From Ampullaceana balthica (Eukaryota > Mollusca > Gastropoda > Lymnaeidae), in NCBI GenBank assembly GCA_944989445.1, contig CALYLW010000548.1, positions 310,001-374,000 on the forward strand: DNA of 64,000 nt. Direction: 5' to 3'. The notes below the pieces were generated by a model. It had not been told where the DNA came from and ran no database searches. It worked only from the letters and a program-made list of their open reading frames with translations. The number at the start of each line of letters is the position of its first letter. The stretch's first letter is position 1. Below are positions 1-11,303 of this stretch, in pieces. Made by a program: the position numbers and the translations under genes.

Positions 1-862
1 GAAAGCATGTCGCACTAGCATCGAGAAAAATATACCAAAGAGTGTTGGAGCCAGCACGCAGCCCTGTTTGACTCCGCTATAAACTGGGAAGGGTTCTGAG
101 GTGGCACCATCGGAGAGCACTGTGCTGTGCATATTGGTATGGAAGGACTCAATGATGGAGAGAAGCCGCGGCAGACATCCTATTTTTCTAGTATATGTAG
201 CAGACCCTTGCGGCTGACCAGGTCAAATGCCTTCGTTAAATCTATGAAGGCAATGAAGAGGTGTTTCTGTTGCTCCCGATATTTCTCTTGTAGCTGACGG
301 AGTGAGAAAATCATGTCCATGGTTGATCGGCCAGCCCGAAAACCGCATTGTGAATCCGGGTATACATTTTGTGCCAGAATTTACAGGTGTGCAAGGTCCA
401 CTCTGGCAAATGCCTTTTATACAATACTCAGTAAGCAAATACCCCTATAATTATTGCAATCGCTGCGATCACCTTTGTTTTTGTAAAGCGTGACAATTTT
501 GGCGTCGTGCATATACTATGTCCTATGGGATGTGACCGCGTTCGCAGCAGTCGCATATAAGTTTATGCAGAGGCTTCAGTAGTGCTGGCTTGCCGTACTT
601 AAGGACTTCTGTAGGAGTGCCATCGTTACCTGGAGCCTTCCCATTGCTCAGATGATCGATGGCCTTACTAAGCTCCTCCAATGACGGTGGAGCATCAGCT
701 GATCTAGAACTGGTAGTTCTGGGATCCTTTCTGTGACAGAGTCAGTTACTACATTCTGTGTCGCATATAGATCTAGATAATTCACAGTCCAGCGCCGCAA
801 CTGCTGGTCTCGTTCTTTAATCAGCACACCTGACTTTGACGTAATTGGAGCTGACTTTGATG
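1..862 (-). mobile_element. RTE-like LINE (family A), reverse transcriptase fragment
   Basis: Read on the minus strand, this encodes the middle of a non-LTR reverse transcriptase. Recognisable blocks are IAFIDLTKAFDLVSRKG (first catalytic Asp), KIGCLPRLLSIIESFH, and SGVKQGCVLAPTLFGIFF close to position 1. Stops and frameshifts break it, for example between about 480 and 650, so it is a dead copy. The 3' half of the element lies outside the window to the left. The same family occurs at 29278-39274. It abuts an inverted piece of the same element at about 862. Confidence 0.85.
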
Positions 863-1240
863 CGACATGGCTCCATCTTCGAGACACTATATACAACACC
901 TCTCTTGCCGTCCTCGGGAGGAAGGAAAGAAAAATGCGGATTGGTTCGAGGCCCATTGGGTTACAATGTTGCCCGTGACGGAGACAAAGAGAAAAGCCCT
1001 ATTGGCCTATAAAGCTACCCCAGGACCTGACACACTACAGTGTCTCAGAAATGCCAGAAAAATAGCCCAGAAGATTGCACGTTTTTGCGCCAACACTTAT
1101 TTGGTGCACCTATGTAAAACCATTCAAGCTGATGCCGATCAGGGAGATATGAAAAAAATGTACGAAGGCATACAAAAGGCCAATGGACCCACAACATCAA
1201 ATTCAGCTCCAATTACGTCAAAGTCCGGTATTTTCTCATT
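863..1240 (+). mobile_element. Inverted 5' segment of the same LINE copy
   Basis: The plus-strand frame from 867 to about 1240 resembles the linker between endonuclease and reverse transcriptase of the family A LINE: a basic helical stretch, then YEGIQKANGPTTSNSAPI. Its last motif, SAPITSKSG (about 1202-1228), is also the first motif of the minus-strand fragment at about 820-860. The two pieces are therefore adjacent parts of one element joined head to head, as produced by twin priming during target-primed reverse transcription. Confidence 0.65.
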
Positions 1241-1287
1241 ATCTGATGCTTACACTACTTTTTATATAGCTAATATTGGGGGGGGGA

Positions 1288-2590
1288 TGACATTAAGGGG
1301 TCCACGGGCCCATTAGGTGCAAGATTTCAATTTCAAAAACCTGTTCATTTTAATGCAGTTTCATCGTGGATATATTTCTCAAGCTCTATAAAAAGTGAAT
1401 ATGAAAAAATATATTAAACATGTACGAAAAAAGACGTTTGGGGCCCCCGGCCCTGAAGAAATTGACATTAGAAGTTAAGTGCCCTTAAGTATTAAAATAT
1501 GGGCTACCAAGTTTTTGTATATCAAGCTTGGTTAAGATATATTCATTTACTCAGTAGCTAACGCATAAACTAATTTGTATATAGCTCATATAAGCAAAAA
1601 CGACATTAAGGGCCCCAGGACCCATTCAGGGCAAGATATAAAGTTCAAAACACTTGTTCATTTCAATATGGATAATAATGGATACATTTACCATTATTTT
1701 TCAAGATCTTTAATAATTTAATTGGGGAAAAAATCTTAAACGTTGAAGAAAAAATTTATTTTGGGCCCCCAGCCCGAAAGGTGTGGCCATTGGGAGTTAA
1801 GTGCCCTATATTAATTTAATATGGGCTGCAAAGTTTTTGTATACAAAGTTTTGTTCAGAGCTATTCATTTTCTCAGTAGCTAATGCATAAAATAATTGTT
1901 ATACAGCTCATATAAGCAAAAAAACGACATTAATGGCCCCAGGGCCCATTCGGTGCAAGATGTCAATTTCAAAAACCTGTTCATTTTAATGCAGTTTCAT
2001 TTTGGATATATTTCTCAAGGTCTTTAAAAAGTGAATATGAAAAAATATATTAAACATGTACGAAAAAAGACGTTTGGGGCCCCCCGGCCCCAAAGATATT
2101 GACATTAGAAGTTCAGTGCCCTATAGTATTAAAATATGGGCTACCAAGTTTTTGTACACAACGTTTGGTGAAGATCTATTCATTTACTCATTAGCTAACG
2201 CAGAAACTTATTTTTTATATAGCTCATTTAAGCAAAAAACGACATTAAGGGCCCCATGGCCCATTCAGGGCCAGATATAAAGTTCAAAACACCTGTTCAT
2301 TGCAATAAGGATATTAATGGATACATTTACAATTATTTGTCAAGATCTTTAATTATTGAATTGGGGAATAAAATCTTAAACGTTTAAGAAAAAAATGTAT
2401 TTAGGGCCTCTAGCCCCAAATAAGTGGCCATTTGGAGTGAAGTGCCCTATTGTATTTGAATATGGGCTATCAAGTTTTTGTATACAAAGTTTGGTTAAGA
2501 TCTGTTCATTTAATCAGTAACTAATGCATAAACTAATTTTTATATAGCTCATATAAGCAAAAAATGACATTATGGGCCTCCGGCGCGCCA
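1288..2590. repeat. ~320-bp tandem repeat with GGGCCC-rich spacers, about four units
   Basis: Units begin with GACATTA followed by a GGGCCC-rich word near 1288, 1602, 1925, 2241 and 2564, giving periods of 314-323 bp. Each unit has two GC-rich islands and ends with a CTCATATAAGCAAAAA-like word. No coding potential is seen. Related units in the opposite orientation occur at 55900-56381 and 61365-62110. Confidence 0.8.
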
Positions 2591-2759
2591 TTAGTGTTAA
2601 ATAAAAAAAAAGTTGACAGTTACCACCACTGAAGCGTACTTAAAAGTCTCCAAAAGTTTCATGGCGATCGGACGAATGGTTTAGTCAGCTTTAAAGGACA
2701 AGCAGACACACAGACATACTTTCACATATAGATAAGAAATTTCTTTGAAGTTAATTTAT

Positions 2760-2833
2760 GACGAAAATTCGCCGCCTTTAATAAAGTGACGCCGGGGCAT
2801 TTGCCCCCGTGCAACCCTCTCGCTATGCCACTG
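2760..2833. mobile_element. hAT-type element, right terminus
   Basis: The GC-rich end CGCTATGCCACTG (2821-2833) matches the right terminus of the complete element at 39804-45283, CGCTACGCCACTG. The left terminus is not recognisable here, so this is a lone right end. Confidence 0.5.
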
Positions 2834-3097
2834 GCTATTCTTACTTTGAATCATCTTGCGCGTGAACAGCTGTTTTCAGATTTGAATTATATCAAACGTG
2901 ACACAAGAAAAAGACTGACCTGAGTGTTGCATATGATGCGCACAATTTAACGAAGTATGAGCCAAGATTTGACGCATTATCAGTAAACATAACAAAAAAA
3001 AATTCAATTAACTACGCTAAACGAATCTAATTTTAAGATTTTTTGTATCATTCAAAACTTTCTTCTTGTTTATTCACTTTAAGACATAGTGTCTTCA

Positions 3098-3345
3098 ATC
3101 AACCAATTCAATCCACCCATTCAATCCACCCATTCAATCCACCCATTCAATCCACCCATTCAATCCACCCATCCAATCCACCAATTCAATCCACCAATTT
3201 AATCCACTCATTCAATCCACCCATTCCACCCACCCATTCAATCCACCCATTCAATCTACCCATTCAATCCACCCATTCAATCCAACCATTCAATCCACCC
3301 ATTCAATCCACTCATTCAATCCACTCATTCAATCCACCGATTTTC
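3098..3345. repeat. 13-bp minisatellite
   Basis: About 19 imperfect copies of CATTCAATCCACC run through this interval. Because 13 is not a multiple of 3, the open frame here cycles every 39 bp and is not a gene. The reverse complement, GGTGGATTGAATG, resembles half of the 25-bp repeat at 22410-26642. Confidence 0.9.
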
Positions 3346-3362
3346 GCTTTATTTAAAAGACG

Positions 3363-3644
3363 TCTTATCTTATCTTATCAATACAGACGCTCCATCTATG
3401 CAGAAGATAATTGCGTCCACAGACCATGACAGATGATCTGTTGGCAAGTGATGCAGCGTTCACAGGCCACGGCTTTATGGGTTCCACGCATTACCCAGCC
3501 GCCTAACTAGTGTTAGGTACCCATTTGGAGCTGGGTGACTCAGGGGCGCCCTAGGCCCCGGGAACAAATCCTTGACTTGACATGGATTCGAACCCATGAC
3601 CATAGGTACGCCAGTCGAGCGCGCTGCCACTCGACCACCGCGTC
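3363..3644 (-). mobile_element. tRNA-derived SINE (copy 1)
   Basis: On the minus strand the element starts with a Pol III promoter. The A box TGGTCGAGTGG lies near 3636-3626 and the B box GGTTCGAATCC near 3596-3586. A unique body follows, then a tail of GATAA repeats (3366-3378 on the plus strand as TTATC units). The head is tRNA-like. A second full copy is at 28233-28514, and tail-only pieces are at 11229, 18662 and 49978. Confidence 0.8.
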
Positions 3645-3726
3645 TTAAAACATTGCCTTCACCTTTTGTCTCTATCCTTCATTACAGTACGACTCTTTCC
3701 CCACATTCCTCTTTATTTCCCTTTTT

Positions 3727-5810
3727 AAATCCTTTATATTAACTCGTGGTGTCTGCTTGCGCCCTTGATTGCTTGCTTGCTTGCATGCTTGCTTGTCGCC
3801 AAAACTTTGGATCGATTTTTAACCCACTTGCTCGTAAGCTAGCGAACTGAAATTTTGCAGGCAGTTTCGTACCGATGATAAAAACAATGTTTCAAAATTT
3901 CAGATCGATCGCATGTACCGTAATTGAATTATTGATTTTTTAGATTATTTTATTTATTCCTATGTATCATGTTATTTTTTTGAGATAGAGTGTAAGCGGT
4001 GCGCATTATATTGAACAACCTTTCTGTCGCGCAATAAGGTGCGTATTTTATTGACAACACTTTTTATAAACATATTCCTGATCGTGGCGCATTATATTAA
4101 ACATGTTTTACGACACAACTACAATTTTGTATTTTTGGATGGTCTTGCGCTGCGTATTATAATGAACATTCTTTTAGTTACGTCTCGTACATAAAGGATG
4201 TATCGTAAAAAACTTGGATTTTTACGTTTTTTTTTAAATTAAATCCTTTATATTAACTCGTGGTGTCTGCTTGCGCCCTTGATTGCTTGCTTGCTTGTCG
4301 CCAAAACTTTGGATCGATTTTTAACCCACTTCCTCGTAAGCTAGCGAGCTGAAATTTTAGCAGGCAATTTTCGTACCGATGATAAAAACAATGTATTAAA
4401 ATTTCAGATCGATCGCATGTACCGTAATTAAATTATTGATTTTTTAGATTATTTTATTTATTCCTATGTATCATGTTATTTTTTGAGATAGAGTGTAAGG
4501 GTGCGCATTATATTGAACAACCTTTCTGTCGCGCAATAAGGTGCGTATTTTATTGACAACACTTTTTATAAACATATTCCTGATCGTGGCGCATTATATT
4601 AAACATGTTTTACGACACAACTACAATTTTGTATTTTTGGATGGTCTTGCGCTGCGTATTATAATGAACATTCTTTTAGTTACGTCTCATACATAAAGGA
4701 TTTATGGTGAAAAACTTGTTTTTTTACGTTTTTTTATTTATTAAATCCTTTATATTAACTCGTGGTGTCTGCTTGCTTGCACCCTTGAACCCTTGCTTGT
4801 CGCCAAAACTTTGGATCAATTTTTAACCCTTTTCCTCGTAAGCTAGCGAGCTGAAATTTGCAGGCATTTTTGTACCGATGATAAAAACAATGTATCAAAA
4901 TTTCAGATCGATCGCATGTACCGTAATTGAAATATTGAATTTTTAGTTTATTTTATTTATTCCTATGTATCATGTTATTTTTTTGAGATAGAGTGTCAGG
5001 GTGCGTATTATATTGAACAACCTTTCTGTCGCGCAATAAGGTGCGTATTTTATTGACAACACTTTTTATAAACATATTCCTGATCGGTGCGCATTATATT
5101 AAACATGTTTTACGACACAACTACAATTTTGTATTTGTTTGGATGGTCTTGCGCTGCGTATTATAATGAACATTCTTTTAGTTACGTCTCTTACATAAAG
5201 GATTATAGTCAAAAACTTAGTTTTTTACAGTTTAAAAAAAATAATTAAATCCTTTATATTAACTTGTGGTGTCTGCTGGCGCCATTGCTTGCTTGTCGCC
5301 AAAACTTTGGATCGATTTTTAACCCAATTCCTAGTAAGCTAGCGAGCTGAAATTTTGAAGGCAGACTCGTGCCTAAGATAAAAACGATGTATCAAAATTT
5401 CAGATCGATCGCATTTACTTTAATTAAATTATTGAATTTTCATATTATTTTATTTATCTCCATGTATCATGTTATTTTTTAGGATAGAGTGCAGCGATGC
5501 GTATTATATTGAACAACCTTTCTGTTGCGCAATAAGGTGCGTATTTTATTGACAACACTTTTTATAAACATATTCCTGATCGGTGTGCATTATATTAAAT
5601 ATATTTTAAGACACATAACTACCATTTTTGGATGCTCTTGCGCTGCGTATTATAATAAACATTCAATTAGTTATGTCTCGTTCATAAAGGATTTACAGTA
5701 AAAAAAAATTTTTAACGTTTTTTTAAAATTATATCCTTTATATTAACTCGTGGTGAACATTGTTTTAGTTATGTCTCGTACATAAAGGATTTATAGCAAA
5801 ATACTTGTTT
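3727..5810 (+). repeat. Tandem array of the ~490-bp Helentron-like (HINE-like) unit
   Basis: Four full units and one internally deleted unit start at 3727, 4241, 4743, 5247 and 5741 with AAATCCTTTATATTAAC. Near the 5' end each carries a variable GCTT/GCCC tetranucleotide run, and each ends with ATAAAGGATTTATAG plus a T-rich tail. The ends are short inverted repeats of each other. Subterminal inverted repeats, an internal tetranucleotide microsatellite, tandem arrays and T-rich flanks resemble Helentron-associated (DINE-1/Pearl-like) elements, but no coding partner is present. Confidence 0.6.
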
Positions 5811-6048
5811 TTTTACGGGTTCTTTTTATTGCTGCATACTCCCATCAGCATAAATTAATGGCGACAAAACATAAGCCACCCATACAATGCAAAAAAGAAC
5901 GAAAAAATATTTCCAATTCGCTCCATCACTGGCTGTCTACGCCCATGACCACATCGTCATTGCCGATGTCTCTGACCCTTTCTGTAATCTCCCACTTTAC
6001 TCAATCTTTCGTTGCCATCTGCATTCAATTACCAAGGAGAGTTTTGGT

Positions 6049-6056
6049 TATAAATA
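6049..6056 (+). promoter_or_regulatory. TATA box of the macin-like gene
   Basis: TATAAATA lies 125 bp upstream of the ATG at 6174. This would allow a transcription start near 6080 and a 5' UTR of roughly 90 bp. No immune-type enhancer such as a clear kappaB site was recognised nearby. Confidence 0.55.
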
Positions 6057-6100
6057 GCATGTGTGCCCCGTGTGAGTTAGCCATTTGACACATTCGTTTT

Positions 6101-6138
6101 AAGTGAAATATTTAACGCTGTAAAGTGAAATATTTAAC
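6101..6138 (+). repeat. Direct repeat in the presumed 5' UTR
   Basis: The 16-bp word AAGTGAAATATTTAAC occurs twice, at 6101-6116 and 6123-6138, between the TATA box and the start codon. It could be a regulatory duplication or a chance local duplication. Confidence 0.7.
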
Positions 6139-6173
6139 ACTATAAGTCTTATATTTATCACTCAAATTAAGTC

Positions 6174-6271
6174 ATGATGAAAGTCCTCACGACGCTGGCA
6201 GTGGTTTTGTTCATTCTGAACACATGTTTTTGTACGAAATGTCCAACACGGTCCAGACTGGAGATATGTGG
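6174..6271 (+). CDS. Macin-like antimicrobial peptide, exon 1 (signal peptide)
   Basis: The frame from 6174 gives a classic secretion signal: Met-Met-Lys, then about 14 hydrophobic residues, ending around Cys20. The first mature cysteines follow at residues 23 and 32. The open frame stops only three bases into the presumed intron. A donor GTAACT at 6272 leaves two bases of a glycine codon, exactly the phase needed by exon 2 at 18261. A second ATG at 6177 is an alternative start. Macins are secreted CS-alpha-beta peptides of cnidarians, annelids and molluscs that act on bacteria and, in leech, in nerve repair. The family call rests on exon 2 spacing and on phase, not on a transcript. The stronger-looking donor GTAAGT at about 6305 lies beyond the in-frame stop. 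Confidence 0.7.
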
Positions 6272-7111
6272 GTAACTGTTACACACGGCTTCGTGCTTGC
6301 CATGAGTAAGTAAATGCTTATCATTTAATGTTGTTATTTTTCAGTTACATTATTTTGCGCAGTTTAGAATTGAGTAGCTTGTGGAAATTTAAATTATTTA
6401 AAACCTAAAATTTGTACATGTGTTCTTTCCCAAACATTAACACTGTATGAAATTATTTTTACCATGAAAAGAATGTTCAAAATTTCAATATGGTAAATTT
6501 AAAAAATATTATTTAAAGCAAGAATTTTGATGGAAGGAAAATTGACAAATAAAAAAAAACAAAAAAAAAGTAAAATAAGCAAATGAATTTATTATTTTAT
6601 ACACTAATTATTATAATTTTAAAAAAGTAAATGGTTATTTATTTCAGAAAATAAATATTACCTTTAAATTGAATAAACATTGATCCGTCGTGCAAAAGAA
6701 TAATTATTTGAATATTAAATGTTCAACATCATTAAGAGAAACCAAGTAACAGAAACTCTGAAATTTAAACTATTATTGACGTTTGATTGTATCGCATATC
6801 ACATATATCTGCGTGTGTGCATATATATAAATTTAACTAAAGTTTAGAGCCTCCAAGATCAACACCTAAAAGGTTTTATAAAAAGCAGATTTCCCAGGGA
6901 AGTTCAGACAGACCAGATAATTACTAAGCAACATTATTTTAGATAGAGAAAACTCAAGACATTTACTTAAAATGTATAAAAATAATCATGAGAATCGAAG
7001 TCGGGAAGTATTTACGAAACGCTTACACTTAATGAACTTTTGGATAATTAGCTGTTGTTTCAGTTGGTGTGGATTTACGATATAATAGTAACTAGGGCCA
7101 ATGTATGCCTT

Positions 7112-7311
7112 CATAGGCGTCACTAGTGGGGTGCGAGTGGTGCCTTCCGCACCGGGTGACACAAACACAAGGGGTGAAACAAAAATGTAATATTAAGTAT
7201 GTTACCGTTATTTGGCATTGGCAGACTAGGAGGAGGTCTATGGGGTAACATTTTAAGGGGTGACACCATGAACTACCGCTCTGAGTGACACCAACCCGAT
7301 TGACGCCTCTG
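7112..7311. mobile_element. hAT-type MITE, ~200 bp
   Basis: Terminal inverted repeats (TIRs) CATAGGCGTCA and TTGACGCCTCTG bound a 200-bp non-coding element. The 8-bp flanks TATGCCTT and GATACCTT match at six of eight positions, consistent with an aged hAT target-site duplication. Confidence 0.6.
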
Positions 7312-7429
7312 GATACCTTCCTTGGCTCTTGTCACAGCTTGGGTTCCTTCTCGTCACCTGGGCCAGGGTAACTGAGAGTCAAAGTTTGCGGTATTATTGC
7401 AACAGTCTTTAACAAACTAACACATGTTG

Positions 7430-7905
7430 GCACAGTCCAGCACCAACCTGTCTAATCTTGACAGAAGAGGACACAGTCCAGCACCAACCTGTCTAATCTT
7501 GACAGAAGAGGACACAGTCCAGCACCAACCTGTCTAATCTTGACAGAAGAGGACACAGTCCAGCACCAACCTGTGTAATCTTGACAGAAGAGGACACAGT
7601 CCAGCACCAACCTGTCTAATCTTGACAGAAGAGGACACAGTCCAGCACCAACCTGTCTAATCTTGACAGAAGAGGACACAGTCAAGCCTCAACATGTCTA
7701 ATCTTGACAGAAGAGGACACAGTCCAGCCTCAACCTGTCTAATCTTGACAGAAGAGGACACAGTCTAGCCTCAACCTGTCTAATCTTGACAGAAGAGGAC
7801 ACAGTCCAGCCTCAACCTGACTAATCTAGACAGAAGAGGACACAGTCCAGCCCTAACCTGACCAGTCTTGACAGAAGAGGACACAGTCCTGCCTCAACCT
7901 GACTG
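7430..7905. repeat. 41-bp minisatellite
   Basis: About 12 tandem copies with a period of 41 bp contain CAGTCCAGCACCAACCTG and TCTTGACAGAAGAGG. The first copies are nearly identical; later ones carry CCTCAACC and degrade to the right. The minus-strand open frame cycles every 123 bp and is a by-product. Confidence 0.9.
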
Positions 7906-8117
7906 GTTAATGACTGAACCGTTTGTCTAATCGTTGCTCAAAAATCACTTCCGAAAAATCATTTTTCGTGAAATTTATCTTATCTATTCTTAACTCATCT
8001 CATTTTATTTTATGTTACCCATTACTGACGCTCATTCTAATAACAATTTATTGCGTGTTAAGCTTAACGTTGCGCCCTACACTTATCCCTCAATTCACTA
8101 TCACTTATCAGGTTCTC

Positions 8118-8190
8118 ACAGTGCTGGATTTACATATAAGCTAAACAAGCTATAGCTTAGGATCCCTACCTTCTTTGGGGCCCCCAAAAA
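8118..8190. mobile_element. Possible hAT left terminus
   Basis: CAGTGCTGGATT followed by a GGGGCCCCC island has the look of a hAT end. Its best partner is ATCCAGCCCTG at 17752-17762, beyond the decayed transposase at 16792-17460. The 8-bp flanks do not match, so the pairing is not established. Confidence 0.3.
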
Positions 8191-8533
8191 TGGTTTGGGT
8201 GAGCAATTGTCAATTACACTTAAACAGCTTCGGCAACATATTTTATAAGCAAAAGTGTCTCAATAATTGACTGCTAAGTAGGCCTGTAAATAAATGATAA
8301 ACGGAAGTGCTGGAAAAATGTTCTTGGACGAGTTTAGACAGTCATAATTATTATGGCAGGGAGTCGTTTACCTTTCAAGGGAGATAAGGAAATATTTTGC
8401 TCTCCTCAGAATCACAATTTCATTATATTACTTTTGATTTACTAATAGCAAAATTTGATCCCTGTCTAGCGAGGCATTAAATATTTAAGGGAAAAGGGAT
8501 CAGGTGTCAAATCTTATCTTTCTATAACAATAC

Positions 8534-8885
8534 TAGTGTATTACTCGTAAAAAATAATGAAAGTTTTCAAAATAAATATATTTCACTTTTTGTTATTGTC
8601 CCATTTGCCTGAAAGTGAAACCCGCATGGTAAATAATCAGACAATATAGAGACAAAGAGAGAAAAATTAATCTCATTTCCATATTGAGCAATTTTATGCG
8701 GACGTTCGAAAAGAAATATTTTAGGTGCAGTAATTTTTTCAAGCCTTTTTTCTAGCGGTTCGCTTTCTAAAATCTAGCGTTACAAACGGACATAAATAGC
8801 AAATTATATATTTTGATTATTTATACGAATATATGCGCTATGCGAAAACCTCCAAGTTTAGGCTGTGCGCTATATAAGTTGCATG
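8534..8885 (-). mobile_element. Non-autonomous Helitron-like element
   Basis: Read on the minus strand, the element ends with a hairpin-forming stretch, then TAATACA and CTAG followed by T, the Helitron 3' signature. It is an inverted copy of the Helitron at 12268-13131, sharing the TCTCTCTTTGTCTCTA-type interior. Confidence 0.6.
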
Positions 8886-9093
8886 AATAATCAATATACA
8901 TAATTTGCAATCTCTGTCACGTCAGTCGTGTCTGTCCGTGACGCTATGCGAGGTAACTCCCGATAAAAAAATATACAAGAAACAATTTTGCTTTCAAGAT
9001 TAACAAAATGTGTTTCTCGCCATAATATATTGTGACGTGACATAATTATTTGAGCTTTTATTAATGTGTGAAGGGAACGGAGTAATAAATAAA

Positions 9094-9460
9094 GAGAAAA
9101 AAATGATTTTTAAGAACCACGTTTTCATAAGTGGACTAAAAAGAAGAAAATAATTTAAAACTTATAAGTTCAATGACTTCGATTTAATATGACAAAAAAC
9201 ACCGGGCGTGCGCTTATGAGGTTTAACATATGCTGTTCACTCATTCTCTCACTTATAGATATCTCTTTTGCCTTCTAAATTAGTAATCTTTAATTGTTAT
9301 ACCAAACACCCGCCCCACGATTTTATTCATATTAAATCGAAGTACTTGAACTTTTAAGTTTTAAATTATTTTCTTCTTTTTAGTCAACTTATGAAAACGT
9401 GGTTTTTAAAAATCCTTTTTTTACCTTTATTTATTTTATTCTTTTTAGTCCACTAATAAA
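9094..9460. mobile_element. Foldback element with long inverted arms
   Basis: Two arms of roughly 130 bp are inverted copies; both include AAGTACTTGAAC- and TTTTAAATTATTTTCTTC-type words and the ACCACGTTTT end. A ~110-bp loop separates them. A sister copy is at 41545-41885 and a one-armed remnant at about 53690-53835. Confidence 0.7.
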
Positions 9461-9486
9461 AACGTGGTTTTTAAAAATATATTTTT

Positions 9487-9975
9487 AAAATCCCTTATAT
9501 TAACTTCACCGCCATCTCATGGGCGGGTGGAAAAACAAAAGTAAAAAATGACCAACTTTCCGTGAAGCCATCGAGCTGAAATTTGGCACACGGACCTGTG
9601 TCACCTAACAATGCATTGTATCAAAATTTCAGATCGATCGAACGTACCGTAATTAAATTAATGCATTTTTAGTGTATCTATATAAAACTGTATGTAGAAG
9701 TCGCTATTGTTTACATTTTACGGGTCACTTGACTTCACGCCAGCCATTGGTGAACACATCTCGTGTTTTAACCAGGTGTACCGGCGTGCTTTTGTTTACA
9801 TTTTACGTGTCACGCTGAGCTTGGTCCAGCGATCGGTGACCAGAACTTTCCCCTCTCCCACCCACCCCCAGGGGTTATAAAGCAAAGGGAAGTTAAGACA
9901 GATCATAATAAATACTTTTAGTTATGTCTCATATATAAGGGATTTATAGTCAAAAACTTAGTTTTTACGTGTTTG
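9487..9975 (+). repeat. Helentron-like unit, subfamily 2
   Basis: The unit starts with AATCCCTTATATTAAC and ends with ATAAGGGATTTATAG and a T-rich tail. It shares the core word TTTCAGATCGATCG with the 490-bp family. It differs by C for T in the terminal repeat and by its middle section. Confidence 0.55.
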
Positions 9976-10089
9976 TTTTATTACCTCTATTTATTTTACC
10001 AAACACCTCATCAGCGCCCACCCAACGTTTAAGAACAAAGCGATCACGTCACGGGGTGAACTCGCCACGTGAAATAAAACTACGACAGG

Positions 10090-10530
10090 CGGGTACAGAT
10101 GCTTAATTAAAGATAAACTAAGAAATGCATTAATTTAATTACGGTACATTTGATCGATCTGAAATTTTGATACAATGTATTGTCATCCAAGATCTATCTG
10201 TGGTAAAATTTTGAGCTCTCTAGGACCATCAAAAGTGGTTAATTTTACGTTGGCAAATTTGAAAAATTGCGGGCAGTAAGACACGAAAGCAAGTATATAA
10301 TAAAATAAAGATAAATTAAAAAGTTCAATAATTTATGAACAGTACATTCGATCGATCTGAAATTTATATGCAATGCATTGTCATGCAAGATCTATATGTG
10401 GTAAAATTTTGAGATCTCTAGGACTATCAAAAATGGTTTAATTTTACGTTGGCAGATTTTAAAATTTGTGGACAGACAAACAAACAAATCCACAGGAACG
10501 AAAGCGACTTAAAAAAACGTGGTTAAAAAA
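10090..10530 (-). repeat. Two ~200-bp Helentron-related repeats
   Basis: Two tandem blocks share GATCGATCTGAAAT, TGCATTGTCAT and AAGATCTAT words, the reverse complement of the core of the neighbouring Helentron-like units. A third relative is at 42040-42295. Confidence 0.5.
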
Positions 10531-10573
10531 AATAGCAATGTTTTATTTGATGTGATTAATATTATTATTTTTT

Positions 10574-11016
10574 AAATCCTTTATATTAACTCGTGGTGTC
10601 TGGTTGCGCCCTTGTCGCCAAAACTTTGGATCGATTTTTAACCCACTTCCTCGTAAGCTAGTGAACTGAAATTTAGCAGGCAGTTTTGTGCCGATAATTA
10701 AAAAAAATATGTATCAAAATTTCAGATTGATCGCATGTACCGTCATTAAATTATTAAATTTTTAGATTATTAAATTTATTCCTATGTATCATGTGATTTT
10801 TTTTAGATAGAGCGTCGCGGTGCGTATTATATTGAACAACCTTTCTGTCGCGCAATAAGGTGCGTATTTTATTGACAACACTTTTTATAAACATATTCTT
10901 GATCGGTGCGCATTATATTAAACATGTTTTACGACACAACTGCAACTTTGTATTTTTGGATGGTATGTCTAGTACATAAAGGATTTATATTCAAAAACTT
11001 GTTTTTTTACGGGTTT
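10574..11016 (+). repeat. ~490-bp Helentron-like unit, internally shortened
   Basis: A single unit starts with AAATCCTTTATATTAAC and ends with AAAGGATTTATATTC and a T-rich tail. The segment after TTTTTGGATGGT is shortened by about 40 bp relative to its sisters. Confidence 0.6.
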
Positions 11017-11228
11017 TTAATTATTTTTTTGGTATTAATTGACCGTGTTTGTGTATATGTCCATGTCAATATTACGTACGTAATTATACATTTAATTTTC
11101 TATATTAATATATAACATTGTTTTTCGATTTATGAAATTTACAATTGGTTGTCGTTTGGTTGTCAAATTTCGATGCCTTTTGAACTACAAAACCATTATT
11201 TATTACTGGAAATGAAATTTGGCAACTT

Positions 11229-11303
11229 ATATCTTATCTTATCTGTTTACAGACGCTCCTTCTATACAGAAGATTATTGCGTCCTACGCTTATCTATGCT
11301 TCA
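11229..11303 (-). mobile_element. SINE 3'-end fragment
   Basis: Only the tail region of the SINE family is present: the TTATC repeats, then CAGACGCTCCTTCTA. It lies in the left arm of the inverted repeat. Confidence 0.6.

Noticed and set aside
7452..7685. Minus-strand ORF with repeated cysteine-containing units
   Set aside because: It is a by-product of the 41-bp minisatellite, cycling through all frames every 123 bp.
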